Positions 11,201 through 22,800 of a stretch of 64,000 nt of DNA are shown in pieces. The stretch lies in the NCBI GenBank assembly GCA_030248135.1, contig JASANC010001619.1, positions 40,135 to 104,134 on the forward strand. Direction: 5' to 3'. The translations under genes and the position numbers were made by a program. The DNA comes from Theristus sp. LFF4_11 (taxonomy: Eukaryota; Nematoda; Chromadorea; Monhysterida; Xyalidae). The notes under the pieces were generated by a model. The model saw only the letters and a program-made list of their open reading frames with translations, had not been told where the DNA came from and did not search any database. Each line of letters opens with the position of its first letter. Positions within the stretch are counted from its first letter, which is position 1.

Positions 11201-12911
11201 AAACCCATACACAGGATTACCCAGCAGAACGAGGGTTTCATATGAGCATCAATCAGGCGTGCGTAAGTGGCGGACCTTTGAAGGAGTCCGAAAAAGGACG
11301 GACGGAAAACACGAATGAGAGTTAAGAACAAAGTCAAAAGTGCGAGGAGACGCTATGTGTGCTTTGTGTCCGTGTCCTCTCGTCCGCCGCGGGTCGGTGT
11401 TTGGAAGTGGGGAAGCGAGGGAGGGGTTGGCTTATGGGAGGGAGAGTTGGTCCGCTTTTACTTTTGTCTTTTTTGTTGAATGAAGTTGCGATTTTTTTTG
11501 AAGCTTTTGATCAACGTTCACAAAAGGTGGATGCGCATCTTTCTTTATTCGATGCGTTTTGAGTTGTTCTGTTGCGTTGCAACGAGACGCTACTGTGATT
11601 GTGAGCGAAACACACTTGCAAGCGCACTTTACGCGCTACATAGTGATTGTGCACAGCGAACAACAACACTTCAAGCGCACGCGTCATCGTGATTTTTTGT
11701 GAAAGGACCCTTCAAGCGCAGTTTCGGCTCATCGTGTGTGAAAGGAACACCTTAGCGCAGTTTTCGCCACGTTCCGTTTGGTGTGTGGGGATTGTTTCGG
11801 TGTCCGTCGACAGCCATTTTGTTTTGTTCGTGTGTCCGGCGACGTTTTGTGAAATTTTATGGTTCATTTTTCGTAGATCTTTCAGAATTACTAGAACTAT
11901 ACCCCACAAACTTTTAAAGTACGAAAAACGTAAAAAACCAAACCTTGCAGTTTTTAAATAAGAGATGAAAAACTTTCCATAGTTAGAAACGAATTGGGAG
12001 CACAAGGGGTCGATTGGTGTTTGATTTTGTTATGAAGAGGAGAGAGATAAAGGGTGGTTTTTTAATTTTGAAGTTAAAAAAGCTGGTTAGGATAATTATT
12101 TTTAAGGAAGGGGGGTTATTGAATTTAAAACTTTTTGTTGAAGGAGGGTCGGTATTGTGAAAAAGCCTTCTTAAAGGGACGATCTCACTAAGTTTACCAC
12201 TCAAGACAAAGCAGTGAACCATTTACCATGAACAGAACACTAACTAAACAACGTCACTTCCTTAATCAACAACCAAACCGAAATTTCAAACCTTAACAGC
12301 TCTGAAACGGAGGAATCAACTTGTAAATTCGCGGGTCTCGGCCATTCCGGCCGGATCCGGCAAAATTGCGCCGGAATCCGGACCGGATCCGGATCCAATT
12401 TTAGGCGCCGGAATCCGGAATCCGGAATCCGGACCGGAACCGGCTCCATCCCTAACAGAATGCATGCATAAACCAATCAGCTAGTTGGATATGTTCTAAT
12501 GTTAGACTGTAAGTGGATATGCCATTGAATTATTAAGACTGTAGAAGATTCAAATTACAAAGGATAACGAGAATGCAGCAACCAACTGAAGAAGAGCGTC
12601 TTCCATCGCGCGACAAACAACAACTGATAAACGCCAGTGACGGCGGCTACATGGAGGCCGGCAAAGATCAGCACGTTCCGCCAAACGTACTGCGGTTGAA
12701 ATGGTTTCGTCAACGATTTCTGATTGATTTCTTCGACGTTATTCAGCTCGGTGGTTTCGATTTCGCGATTCGTTTGATGGAATCCGTTTGCATTTGCAGG
12801 CAGCTGTGTCGTTATTGATTTAGCCGTGACCATCGCCTTCTGGTCCTTTCGGCGCACGATTTCGTTATTGTTCACCTCGTTTTCGAGCACGTCAATGTGA
12901 TTAGCGACCAT
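5205..12911 (-). CDS. acyl-CoA delta-9 (stearoyl-CoA) desaturase
   Basis: Eight exons join in phase to 357 residues: 12911-12587, 7942-7812, 7363-7254, 7173-7078, 6946-6839, 6148-6046, 5707-5543 and 5240-5205. The enzyme puts the first double bond into saturated acyl-CoA in the ER membrane, using cytochrome b5. All three iron-binding histidine boxes are intact: HRLWSH, HRVHH and HNYHH. GLGITAGAHRLWSHRSYKAK, YFWGETF and NRPYDKSI are family hallmarks. The N-terminus before the first membrane segment (WRNVLIFAGLHVAAVTGVYQ) is about 72 residues, Asn/Glu-rich and unconserved. The C-terminus is short (VIRQKRLATGE). Intron 1 is 4.6 kb and carries the nested MITE/hAT insertion. The exon 3-4 join that fits the family (GWLLQRKHP) gives an intron ending CG rather than AG; a 47 bp GT-AG intron would instead add 11 residues. 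Confidence 0.93.
8391..9065 (-). pseudogene. hAT transposase C-terminal fragment
   Basis: The open frame runs from a stop at 9066-9068 to 8391. It contains YVDPRFK, the DPRFK block usual in hAT transposases, and then the C-terminal dimerisation domain: LDFWRLNSSKYPKLSTIARR, PLLTSVASERMFSEARQV and then SRLSTQNAEKVMFLN. Between them is an acidic linker. The BED zinc finger and the catalytic N-terminal part were not found upstream inside the element, which is filled by non-coding repeats instead. Unless missing exons are hidden in 9066-12300, the copy cannot encode a working enzyme. The dimerisation domain itself is undamaged. Confidence 0.85.
10088..10620. repeat. 56 bp tandem array inside the hAT element
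   Basis: About nine and a half copies of a unit reading GCGCTTGCAAGTTGTTTGTT followed by GTTCGCTTTGCACAATCACG and ATGTAGCGCGTAAACT. A variant unit with GCTGGCAACTTGCTTG recurs at a spacing of about 225 bp, four units apart, so a higher-order block has been duplicated. Diverged inverted relatives occur at about 11595-11760. The array produces open frames with repeated SEQQTTCKR peptides, which I take as accidental because the unit length is not a multiple of three. Confidence 0.88.
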
Positions 12912-15900
12912 TGTTTTTAGTTTGGTTATTTTGGACGTGGTGGGTAGTTATTGTTTTTGAGGAGTTTTTTGTGTCAATAAAAAATCTGCAACATTTCATG
13001 AAATGTGCTGATATGGAACAAATCAAGAAAAACATTAGCTGAAAAACACCGAAAAGAAGCTCCGACAACCGGAAATTCCGGTCAACACAAAACTAGATTC
13101 GTGTGAAATGAAACAAAAACATCCAGCAACAGCAAAAAGTTTTGCACGAGAATCAAAGAAGAGTGGCTTGGTAAAATAAATACACCTTACAAAAGTTTTG
13201 ATTCCTGTTGGTGTGTACGGAAAAATTGTCACGAAAAACACAAAGATACAAAATGCATGAGGATGATAATAAAAATGCAACAGGAACAGGAATGGAATGA
13301 ATAGTGTTTTGTCTAAGTCTGACTCATGCTTAGCAACGCGGTCTGGGCTGGAATGGATGACGGAGAACTGAGGAAAGGAGGACTGAGGCCCGGAGAACTG
13401 GTCACAGATCACACATGCTAAATAATGGGCCAATTAGAGCTTGCCAAAAACTGCAAAACTGGACACTGACGAACAGGTTTTTTTTAAATAATCCATAAAT
13501 GCTAGAGAGACGTTCAGTCGTTCACATAATGGGTGCTAATTAGCGCGTGGTAAGCTGATTAGTGACATTTGAGTTCGGTATGCACTGATTGGCCGGCAAC
13601 GATCATGCAGCCAACCAGCGAGCTGCAGGCGTATTAGTATGTATCATACCACTGTCATCATGTTTTCATAAAACACAAAAAAAATTCAGACACTCTTTCA
13701 GGCGATGTTTCATAAAGGTTGCTTCAGCACAACACGTGGCCTGGACACATTATGGACTTTGTATGATATCAAAAAAAAGTCGATCATCAGGCACATGTCA
13801 TGCCACCGCCATCGTGGCGTAGAAAAATCCAGGAGTGTAAAACTGACGAGCAGTACAGCTGATTTCTCACAAAAAATCACCTGAATCCTCGCCTGAAATA
13901 TCTCCATAGATCGCAGACGAAAATAGAACAGGCACTGCAAGTGCACTTGCAGTTTTTGAATCGGCTGACAGTTCTCAGGGTTTGTGTTTTTTTGTTGACT
14001 GACACGCACACTAGATGTTTGTAGCCTTTGGAATGTCCCGGGCAAGAAATACAGCGAGACACGACACACCACATGAACGATGCCACTGATGGTTTACTGT
14101 TCGTGGTGTTGCTTGTGTTTATTGACACAAAAGCAGAATAATCGAAAAAGAACACGGTGATCATGATGGCAGGACAGAAATGGGTTCATAAGCTAAGATT
14201 CTGGAAAACTGAAATATATGATGTTGAAATCATAAATTTACCGACATTAGAAAACAGATGCGAACTCATCAAAGCGCACCAATTTTTCAGCACAAACTGG
14301 AATCGCGCAGAAATCAAAGCGACGAAATTTGCCCGACCAATTTGTCGATAAATAAATTCGGAGCCAGCCACCCTGTAAAACAGCAGCTGATGCAGTTTTG
14401 AAAATTGCTTGTTGTTTTCGTTATCGGAGCCGCGAGAAAAGCAATAATATAAGAAATGGGAGAACCTGTGTTCAAATCAAAATGCAGAAAAAAGCGGTTC
14501 ATCAAGTCGGGCCGGGCATTGTTTTTACGGTTGTTCCTAGCTTGCTTATCAAGTTTTATAAGAAAAATATCCACGTATGGAATGTATAATTACTGTATCT
14601 GCCGATAAACAATGTAGCTTGCCACTACTACCTTTTTCGTTATTTTTTTTAAATATGAATGCGTCTAAACGAAAAATTACAAAGAAATCGATTAAACTTT
14701 TTTGTTGTTTGAATAAAATGACAGACAAAAACATCAACCCGCCTGGTGTTTATGGAACAGCAGCCTGGAGCACTTGACATTTGAAAACAAAACATTCTCG
14801 AAGAAAATTCTCGAAAAAACAAGCAATTCAATAAATTTCACAGAACTCAAAGAATTTCAGCTTTACTTTGAGAAAATATTGATCCAGTAAAAATTTGATT
14901 TCACAATAATGAAATTCAGATTTGAAACCAGAAAACACAAGATGGAACCAAAGACATACCACAATTTTGTAACCACAAAACACTAAAATTTTGTAACCGC
15001 CACAAAATAAATAAAATAAAAATAAAAGTTTTTTGAAAATAAAAAAAACAGGCCAAGAAAGCAAGCCAGCCATCGCGATTTCTATGCTTTCCAAACTACT
15101 TTTTGAAACATTTTGAAATACGTGCTTTTGAAGCCCACACCAGCCTTCTTTTCAGGACAAGAAATTAATAACTGAATGCGACTGATTTCAATATGGTGTA
15201 ATGGGGTGGAAATGAACGAACCAACCTGACCAAACAAACAGATTGTAACGTCGACAACGAAACTGTTTATGAGAACATGGGATACAGAATAACACAAAAG
15301 TTCATGGAACCTTACTGACACAGCTGTTGGAAAGTGAACGAACATCATAAGGAAAACAGAAAAAACAGTCGACACAAAACTAATTGCTTGCATCCTGACG
15401 ACGTGAACTAACCTGAACCTGAAGCGCAAGCAAAATTCATGGAGCCATGAAAAAAACGGCTGATAGTTATACTGTGCGCAATGCGCATGGGGACAGCTGA
15501 ACAACGTTCATTCAGCTTTTCCTGTTCAATATAACGAACGATTCAATGACGCAATTCCGGAACACGAGTGGTCATGTTGTTGTGTTCAAAGTTCAGCTCA
15601 AAGTGCAAGATAATAAAAAACGCCATTATTTTCGTTTTGCTCACCAAATCAGCACTCAGCAGGTGTGTGTGTGTGTCACACATTTTGTGAACTCTGTCAT
15701 TGTTTGTTTGACAATACAGTCGCGCACAGTGGAGCCGCCATAAAACAAATCTGCGCCGTGAAATGGAGACCCTGACCAAATAGCGCTTTGTTTTTTTTCA
15801 AGGCTGTACGTGCAAATTCTGTTGCCAGAAAAATTATTATCTTTTTTTGTGGAACATCACTGAAGCAACTAAAAATACCGTAGTGTTCGGTCGTCTTGAG

Positions 15901-16880
15901 ATGTACGTGCAAACTCGAATGCCAAATGAAGTGTTCTGGTTCGTTTTTTGAACGGAGAAACAAATTACAAAACTTGCACGTACATATATGTTCCAAACAA
16001 CAAAAAACATGCTATTTTGCCTCTTCAGCAGCAGAATAAGAAGATAAGCAGAATACCGTGGCGTTTCTTGTTGATAAAAAAGCGAACTTTTGAAAAAAGA
16101 ACAGCAGAAATTCTTTGCCGCAAGCACGGCAGACGGCATTGCAAGTTTTGCTTGCAACCAAAAACAGTTAGTTCCACAGGATGTCAAAAAATGGTCGAAA
16201 ACTAGTTTTCAAGGTTTCGTTTCGTTTATTCACGTTTTTCTCTCAAAATGCATGGCCACGATATAAATGCGAACACACACTGAATATACTGAGTAGCAGT
16301 TACAGCAATTTGAACAAATCGTATTTTCCGTTTTATTCGTTCAGATTTTGAAACGTTGGTTTTTTGATTAAGAATAATTTTGTGGCAGTCGTGAAGTGTC
16401 AGGTACACCAGTCACATCTTAAGAAAAGAATAAAACAATAATAAATGAAATCAACTCGTGAATTTTCGTCAAGATTTGTGGCGAGGCGAGGTATCAAGAT
16501 TGAAAGGATTTTGAAGCCAGTGATCGTTATTCTCAACAAGAAACAGAACAAAATGATCAACATGATCGAATTATCAAGTCATCTCAAAATTGATATCAAA
16601 AGTGACAATTTGGCACAAGCAAGTGCGTCTATAAAACATCTGTAAAATTTGGCAACAACAAACTTTCTTTGCACGTATATTCGAATCGTGATTATTGACA
16701 AAATCGTAGCATAAGGCAATATTGACTGAAGCAACAAAAAATGCACAAGAAAACACAGCCAAAAAAGTCGAATAGAAATCGAACAAGCACACAGTGACAA
16801 TCAATAACAATATTTAAAAAAACAACTTCATTGCATCATAATCTTGCAAAATTAAAAAATCTCAAATCATCAAAAATCAT
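12912..16880. other. long intergenic stretch, no gene seen
   Basis: About 4 kb of AT-rich DNA lies between the start of the desaturase and the end of the large minus-strand gene. Only short open frames with no family resemblance or matched splice sites are present. The left side should include the desaturase promoter. Fragments with CAACCAATCAG/CTGATTGG motifs near 13500-13630 look like eroded MITE pieces. Nothing else is supported. Confidence 0.5.
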
Positions 16881-19800
16881 TTACTTTTTCGTCAACTTCG
16901 AATGATGCGTCAGCCGCGCGATCCAAGACGGTTTCTTCGTGTTTGCCTGATTGTCTGCGGTAGAACCACGGGTTTGCCCGGCCGGTTGTGGTGAGCACGT
17001 CGCGGGTACCCGCGCGGCATTAGCAGTTTCCTTGCTATTGCCGCCGGTAATGCCGCTGAACAAGAACTGACGCCGATTTTGCTCCTTTGGACTGAGCTGC
17101 GGCAGTAGGTTACTCCGGTGGAACAGATGTTGTGGGCGTTGCGGTGTACGCGGTATTGCCGGTTGTTGCTGTTGTTGATTGCTGCCCTCTATTACGGTTC
17201 CATCGAGGATCTGGATTTTATTCGGATTGATTCGTTTGATCTGGCTTGCTTATGAAGATTTTTCAAAATATTAAAAAAAACATGAAAGCGCTTCAAATGT
17301 TCTGCTACACACTTCACGTTCAATCACCACAGCACGAATCACACCCGTGCGACGGTGGGGCAGAACGTGGCATGGAACGCATTGACCAGTACAAGAAAAT
17401 GGGTGCGTTAACACAGAAAAAGACCGTGTCCAAAAAATCGAACCTAAAATCTCAAACCTACAACAACAAAAAACAAAAAAAACCATCCCCTCCACCACCT
17501 GATGCGCCCGCGCGCTTGGCGGTGTCGCGCCCAACCGTGAACTGTGCAGCGTTTCGTAGTGCGGCGACGGTGTGCTGCTGCTCGTGTGATCGAGATTGGC
17601 GAGTCGACACGGTTGATTGCTGAGAATGGTTTGTTGTGTTTGTTGTTGTTGTTGTTGTTGCTGTTGTTGTTGAGCAGATAAACGCCACGCCGGGCCACCG
17701 GCCCGTCGCGCAGGCGGACTGTCGTACGGACGCTGCGTCGGTTCCTGCGAGGGCGCCTTCTGCGGTGGTGGTGGTGGCACACCGTGCATGTGACCTAAGA
17801 GGGACGACCAGAACATTGAAAGACTGATTGGATTGATTGATTTGATTCGAAACATTGTAACTGTCACGCATATGCCCAAGGGAGCTCAGTTCATGGACCA
17901 GCAAAGCTGGGCACATAGCCGACAGACAGACAAGATTATTCCAATATTTTTTTAACCAAGTCTTGAATGCAAACAGTTGATCCTCGGGCCGTCAGGAATA
18001 CAGCATCATACACAAAAGCACAAAACAATCAACAAGGTTGCGGAGCCTTGGTTCTTGGTATTTTGATCCAGAAAAAATGCAACAGCAAAAATCGCGTTCA
18101 CCTGGCGGCGGTATGCCGGTGCGCTGCGGTAGGCGTGGCGGGGCGGGCGGGTGGCACGAAGGCCAGCCGTAATTGCCAGCCGGCTGATGCTGCTGCAGGC
18201 CGCTCGTTGGTCTGCTTGCGGGTCTGCGAAAATTATGTTATGACAAATGTATCATGCAAATGTTCTGAACTATTCAGTTCGTTAGTTTTTTTTTGCTTTG
18301 AGGGCTGTGATCAGTTATTATTGCTGATCCCTGCAGACTGTAATCACAAGTGCTGGACGCGCTTTGTTACTCGCAAAGACCGCTCAGAAATGCAAGTGTT
18401 GTGTTGCGCGTTTACGAACATTCAGATCGAGCTCGCTGATTGGCTGTGCTCTGTTGGTACACGACCGAATCAGCGCAGTCCTCACTCAACCACAGTCGTA
18501 ATCTGTTTTAGTTTTCAGTTTCGCTTGCAAGTCGTCAAGAATACTGCCCCATGCAGCAGCTGCCCACTACGGCCTACCTATAGTTATGCTGGTGGTACAT
18601 TGCGGGCACCCCCGAGCACGCCTCCTGAACGCCTGCGCGCGACTGAGGCCGCGAAAGGAGCGGCGGTGTACCGGGTGCGGCCGGCTGCTGGTGGTCGAAT
18701 GCTGCTGCCAGCTGGCGTACTTGACCGACGTTGTTCAAACGGAGGTTGCTGACGAGAAGTGGATGGTTTTTTTAGATTGAAAATTGAGTCTGGTTTTTTA
18801 GATTGAAAATTGAGTCTGCGATTGCTGGGACCAGTGCGATGCAAGGATGAGTCTGACTGGCGCACACCAACCATGATGCAGCCAATCAGTGGGCTCGATT
18901 TGCAATCGTTACAATCGAACGAAAATGTTTACGTTGCACAGTTTTATTAACCGCGCTTTAGGTGCAGGAGGGCAAAGGCCGAGATTTTCTCAAAACATTT
19001 GTTTACCCCATGCACAGAGACAAGCAGGCGCATCTTACAGCGACGCGCGCATGTTAGCGCATCCGTGCCTGTGTGTTTGTCGGTCACTGTTTGATATGAG
19101 AACAAAGTGCATCAGTACTTTAACAAACATCTCGCAAAAAGTAATCCCGAGTGTACCAACCCGACAAAACTTTTCATACAAAAACAACCTGCACGTTCAA
19201 AACGACTCAACCAGAAAAAAATGCACTTAAACCACAGCGAACAGCAAAACCTGAAAGGATGGCATCGTGTTACCTGTGCGCGACGTTGCCCGGTCCAACG
19301 GATCGGATGACGTCGCCACTGTCGCGTTTGCTCAGTGCCGCCGCAGTAGCACCACCGCCGTAAGGTGTCATTCCAAGTCGTCGCGTCTCCGCTCGCGGTG
19401 TGTACGGTTTGCGGACGACGGGTGGCGTGGCGATGGGCCCTTCGATCAAACTCACTGGCCTGGAACTCGGGTCGGAAACATTATTTATTGTCCAAAAAAC
19501 AAAAAATGCCATGGTGGACGTACAACAAACAACAGACCTACACAATCAGACAATCAAACACGCTGTTTGGCTAACGGCATTATGTGAGATACAAAAAAAC
19601 TTAATAAAATGAGTCATCCAGGTCAAGTCATTCATGTCATACGAACGTCATCTGCAGTTCAGCCTCCTGGCAACAGAATCCGCCTCATGAGTAGCGTTTT
19701 TTTGAACTTACTGCATTTTTTTGACAATTTCGACAATAAACTCGAAATCTTTAATTTAAATAACACAAAGAAACTACAGCGACCTGCTCGAATCGTGCGC

Positions 19801-22800
19801 CGGTCGCGTGGATCGATTGCGCATTTTCGCGAGTGGCGAGTCCAAAACAGACGAGTTGCCGCCACGACTCCACTGCGACGGCAGACCCTCCGGCAGCGTT
19901 TGCAGCGACGAGACGAGCGCACCGCGCGGCAGCACGGGCGACTGTGGGTGGTGGAATTTAGAGGACGGCGCTTGATGTGCTGGCGGGTGTTGATGTTGCA
20001 CGGATGCAGGCCGACTACTCGGGTGGTTGATGTGGTTGATGCGTTGCTGCGGGTGGTCGCTGTAATCCACGGATGTCTCGTGTCCACCAACACCACCGTC
20101 ACCGCCACGAGCGTACTCGCATGCTGCGACGTCGTCGTAGGTGACGGCTGAGTGAGCTGCAAAAAAATTGGGATCAGCATCAGAATCTACGTTTTTGAAA
20201 GACGGCACGCTGATTGGCTGGCGTGTTGTTGGAAATGACCAATCCGTGCAACTCGACCCGATACGTATTCTCTGTTGTGCGTGTGCACTGTGCAGTGATC
20301 TTGTGCTGGTCTATTACTTGAGCAGCGTGAAAATAACTACAAAACCAACCAAGTAACTCTATCTAACAATAATCAAGCCAATATGCAGTAAAGTGTGCTT
20401 GCAACAACAAAAACAAAATCTTAAAAAGAACAACAAACTCCAAACGCAACAACCAACTTGTCAATCGCTCAAACATGACCAACAGATCAGTCTCATTCGG
20501 CTCCGACTCGGCGCATTCAAACATCGAATGTCGATGCTCATTCGTCAACGCTTTACTTGTTCGCGAGCCGTGCAATTTGAACGGCAGAAAAAAATTCAAC
20601 TCCGTGTTCACCTGTGGAATTCATGGAATGTTTGCAGAAAACTGACCAATGAATGAATCGATCGCTGAATGATAGAAAACAATGAGCAATCGCGCAATAT
20701 CAGCCAATAAATCAATCCCTTGTTTACCCCATCATCATCATCAATTAATCAATTAATAAACGAATTAACAAATAAATCAGTCAACCAAACCAATCACTCA
20801 ATCAATCAATCAACCAAACCAATCACTCAACCAATCAACCACTCAATGAGTCAGTCAATCAACCAACCAATCGATCGATCAACTCCTGTCCGTGGAAGCT
20901 GTGCGCACGTTGCACGGTGCCCTTGCGTTGCTGCAGTGCAGCCACGTGCACTTTGTGGCGTTCGATTTGCGCGTGCGCCAACAGCAGCGAACATTGCGAC
21001 TGCAGTAGCTCGATGTCGAGGCGAGCGTTCGCGCCGTGACACTCGAACATTTGCGAGCGAAGTTGGCGGAGCTGCAAAAGCAGAACAATCGGGAGGTGGG
21101 GCAAAGGACAGAACAGTGGATAGACAATGGCAAGAACAATGGGGAGGGCGGAGTCTAGTGTGTAGGACGGTAAACCGGTTCAAGCAACACCGGTGTTTTG
21201 CATTATGAAAAAAACATTAAGAAAAACGCTCAAATGAGAAATCTCATATTACGGAAAATAGAAATGCACTGTCACCGGTATCGTGCTTTGGCGAATCCGT
21301 AAGTGCGGTGGGGCAAATGAACACAACGAACAACTCAACCACAAGCCCAACCTTTCGTATCAAACCCATGGTGTACGTGTACAGCATCTCCAACGGTGGC
21401 AGGGCATCCAGTTTCTGTTGCAAATCGGGTCTGCCTGAAAAAAATGAAGCAGTTTCGTCGCTTCCAAATGGCTCAGGCTCCATTCACTGGTTTTGGAGTG
21501 TGTTTTCATACGGACACATAGGAAGTGTCAAACAACACAAAACAAGAGCAACAAATGCAAAACAAGAAAAAAAACTGAATATAAACTGTCGCCGGGCACT
21601 CACACGGAGACAGTTTCTGTAGCAAATCGAAGTGACTCCGCTGCAGTTTCTCGACTTGATCGAGCGCACGTTGTGCCGCGATTTGCTCTCGGCTGTGGTC
21701 TTGCAAGACGGCTTGCTGAAAGTTTCCAAAACTGAAAAAAACTGCGAAAACAAAACCAGATTCCAGAATTCTAACCCACCCCAATCCTAACCTCAAATTC
21801 GCAGCACTATCAAATCAAACACCTTTTGGTTTCTAACAACCAGCAACTAACAACCTGACATTCAGAACAGCACAGGCCTGGCCCGCGCGACAGACACCAG
21901 CCAATCGTCATGCAACCGATCGCAAAAATGCAACCAACCAACCAGCTCTTTGTCTAAAACTAAAACAAACAAGCCTTACCTGCGCGCAATGAGTGTCATT
22001 CTTCACGCGTCTCAACTCATCGTCCAACTCTCGAAGTCGCGCCTCCAAATCGTACAACAGCCCGACGGGCACATGAGTTGGCAGCGTTCGCTCCTGCGCG
22101 TAATGATCCAGCGCCGACTCGAACCGATAGCGACCTTTCAGTGAACGAACCTGCAGAAATGAATTGATGATAATGTCGATGATTGGTGACAGTATTATGG
22201 ATGATTTCATTGATTTTGAATTTGGAGTCTAGTGAGCTTCATTTTTGAAAATTGCTGTTCGTTGCGTTCAACAGCCTCAAACTAAGCAAACCATAGCACG
22301 TTTCACTTGTTTATCTGCTGCCAAGCTACACTGCACTGAAGGACAGTATTTGAAACAGTATTTGAAACAGACTTTTTGATTGACTACATTATGCTCTGAT
22401 ACGACCAATCAGTGCGCCCATTTATTGCATTCAAAACGCAGCTGGCTGCATTCAAAAACCCTTATGTCCTGACCTCCTTCTCTAGCGCAAGCAGCTGTTC
22501 GCAAATCTTCTCATACTGTTGCGTCTTATCCATCAACTGGCGAAACAAGGCGCCATTTTTCTCCTGCAGTGTCACGACTTGCGACAGCAGACGTTCGCCG
22601 TCGGTGGCGGTGCCGGCAGTCGGGGCGATCGGATCGCCAGACGACACGAATACTGAGTCGTCCGAGACTGCATTTCGGTGATAAAAATGATTTGAACTGA
22701 TTTGAGTTTGATGATTTCACTGACAAGACACAAGAGTGTTGTGCTTGTGCGCAAAATTTTGATCATTTTTAGTAGTCATCTGGAAACTGTAAGTTGTATC

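Larger units (their letters stand above)
8139..12454 (-). mobile_element. hAT-superfamily DNA transposon, 4.3 kb
   Basis: The ends are TAGGGATGG... and ...CCATCCCTA, short inverted repeats of the hAT type. They are flanked on both sides by the identical 8 bp ACAGAATG (8131-8138 and 12455-12462), the target duplication length of hAT elements. Both subterminal regions are packed with CCGGATCCGGCAAAATTGCC-like motifs in both orientations (about 8146-8245 and 12338-12445), which are likely transposase binding clusters. Inside are the C-terminal part of a hAT transposase on - and a 56 bp tandem repeat array. The element lies entirely in intron 1 of the desaturase, in the same orientation as that gene, and is presumably spliced out. 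Confidence 0.92.
8054..12510. mobile_element. palindromic MITE split by the hAT insertion
   Basis: The left half (8054-8138) starts ACAGTCTAAGTGTAGAACAT and runs through CAACTAGCTGAATGGTTGG. The right half (12455-12510) is its approximate reverse complement, ending ...GTTAGACTGT. If the hAT element and one target copy are removed, the halves give a palindromic unit of about 133 bp. That unit resembles the MITEs at 26889, 35629 and 36285 in its CAGCTGATTGGTT and GTCACGTGA blocks. It is therefore older than the hAT insertion. Confidence 0.75.

Noticed and set aside
17444..17916. Alternative minus-strand frames with Asn- or Thr-rich runs around 17650
   Set aside because: They are other frames of the poly-Gln exon; only the Gln frame connects in phase with the exons on both sides.
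17967..18752. 261-codon plus-strand open frame
   Set aside because: It runs antisense across two exons and an intron of the large minus-strand gene; its composition mirrors those exons and it has no domain.
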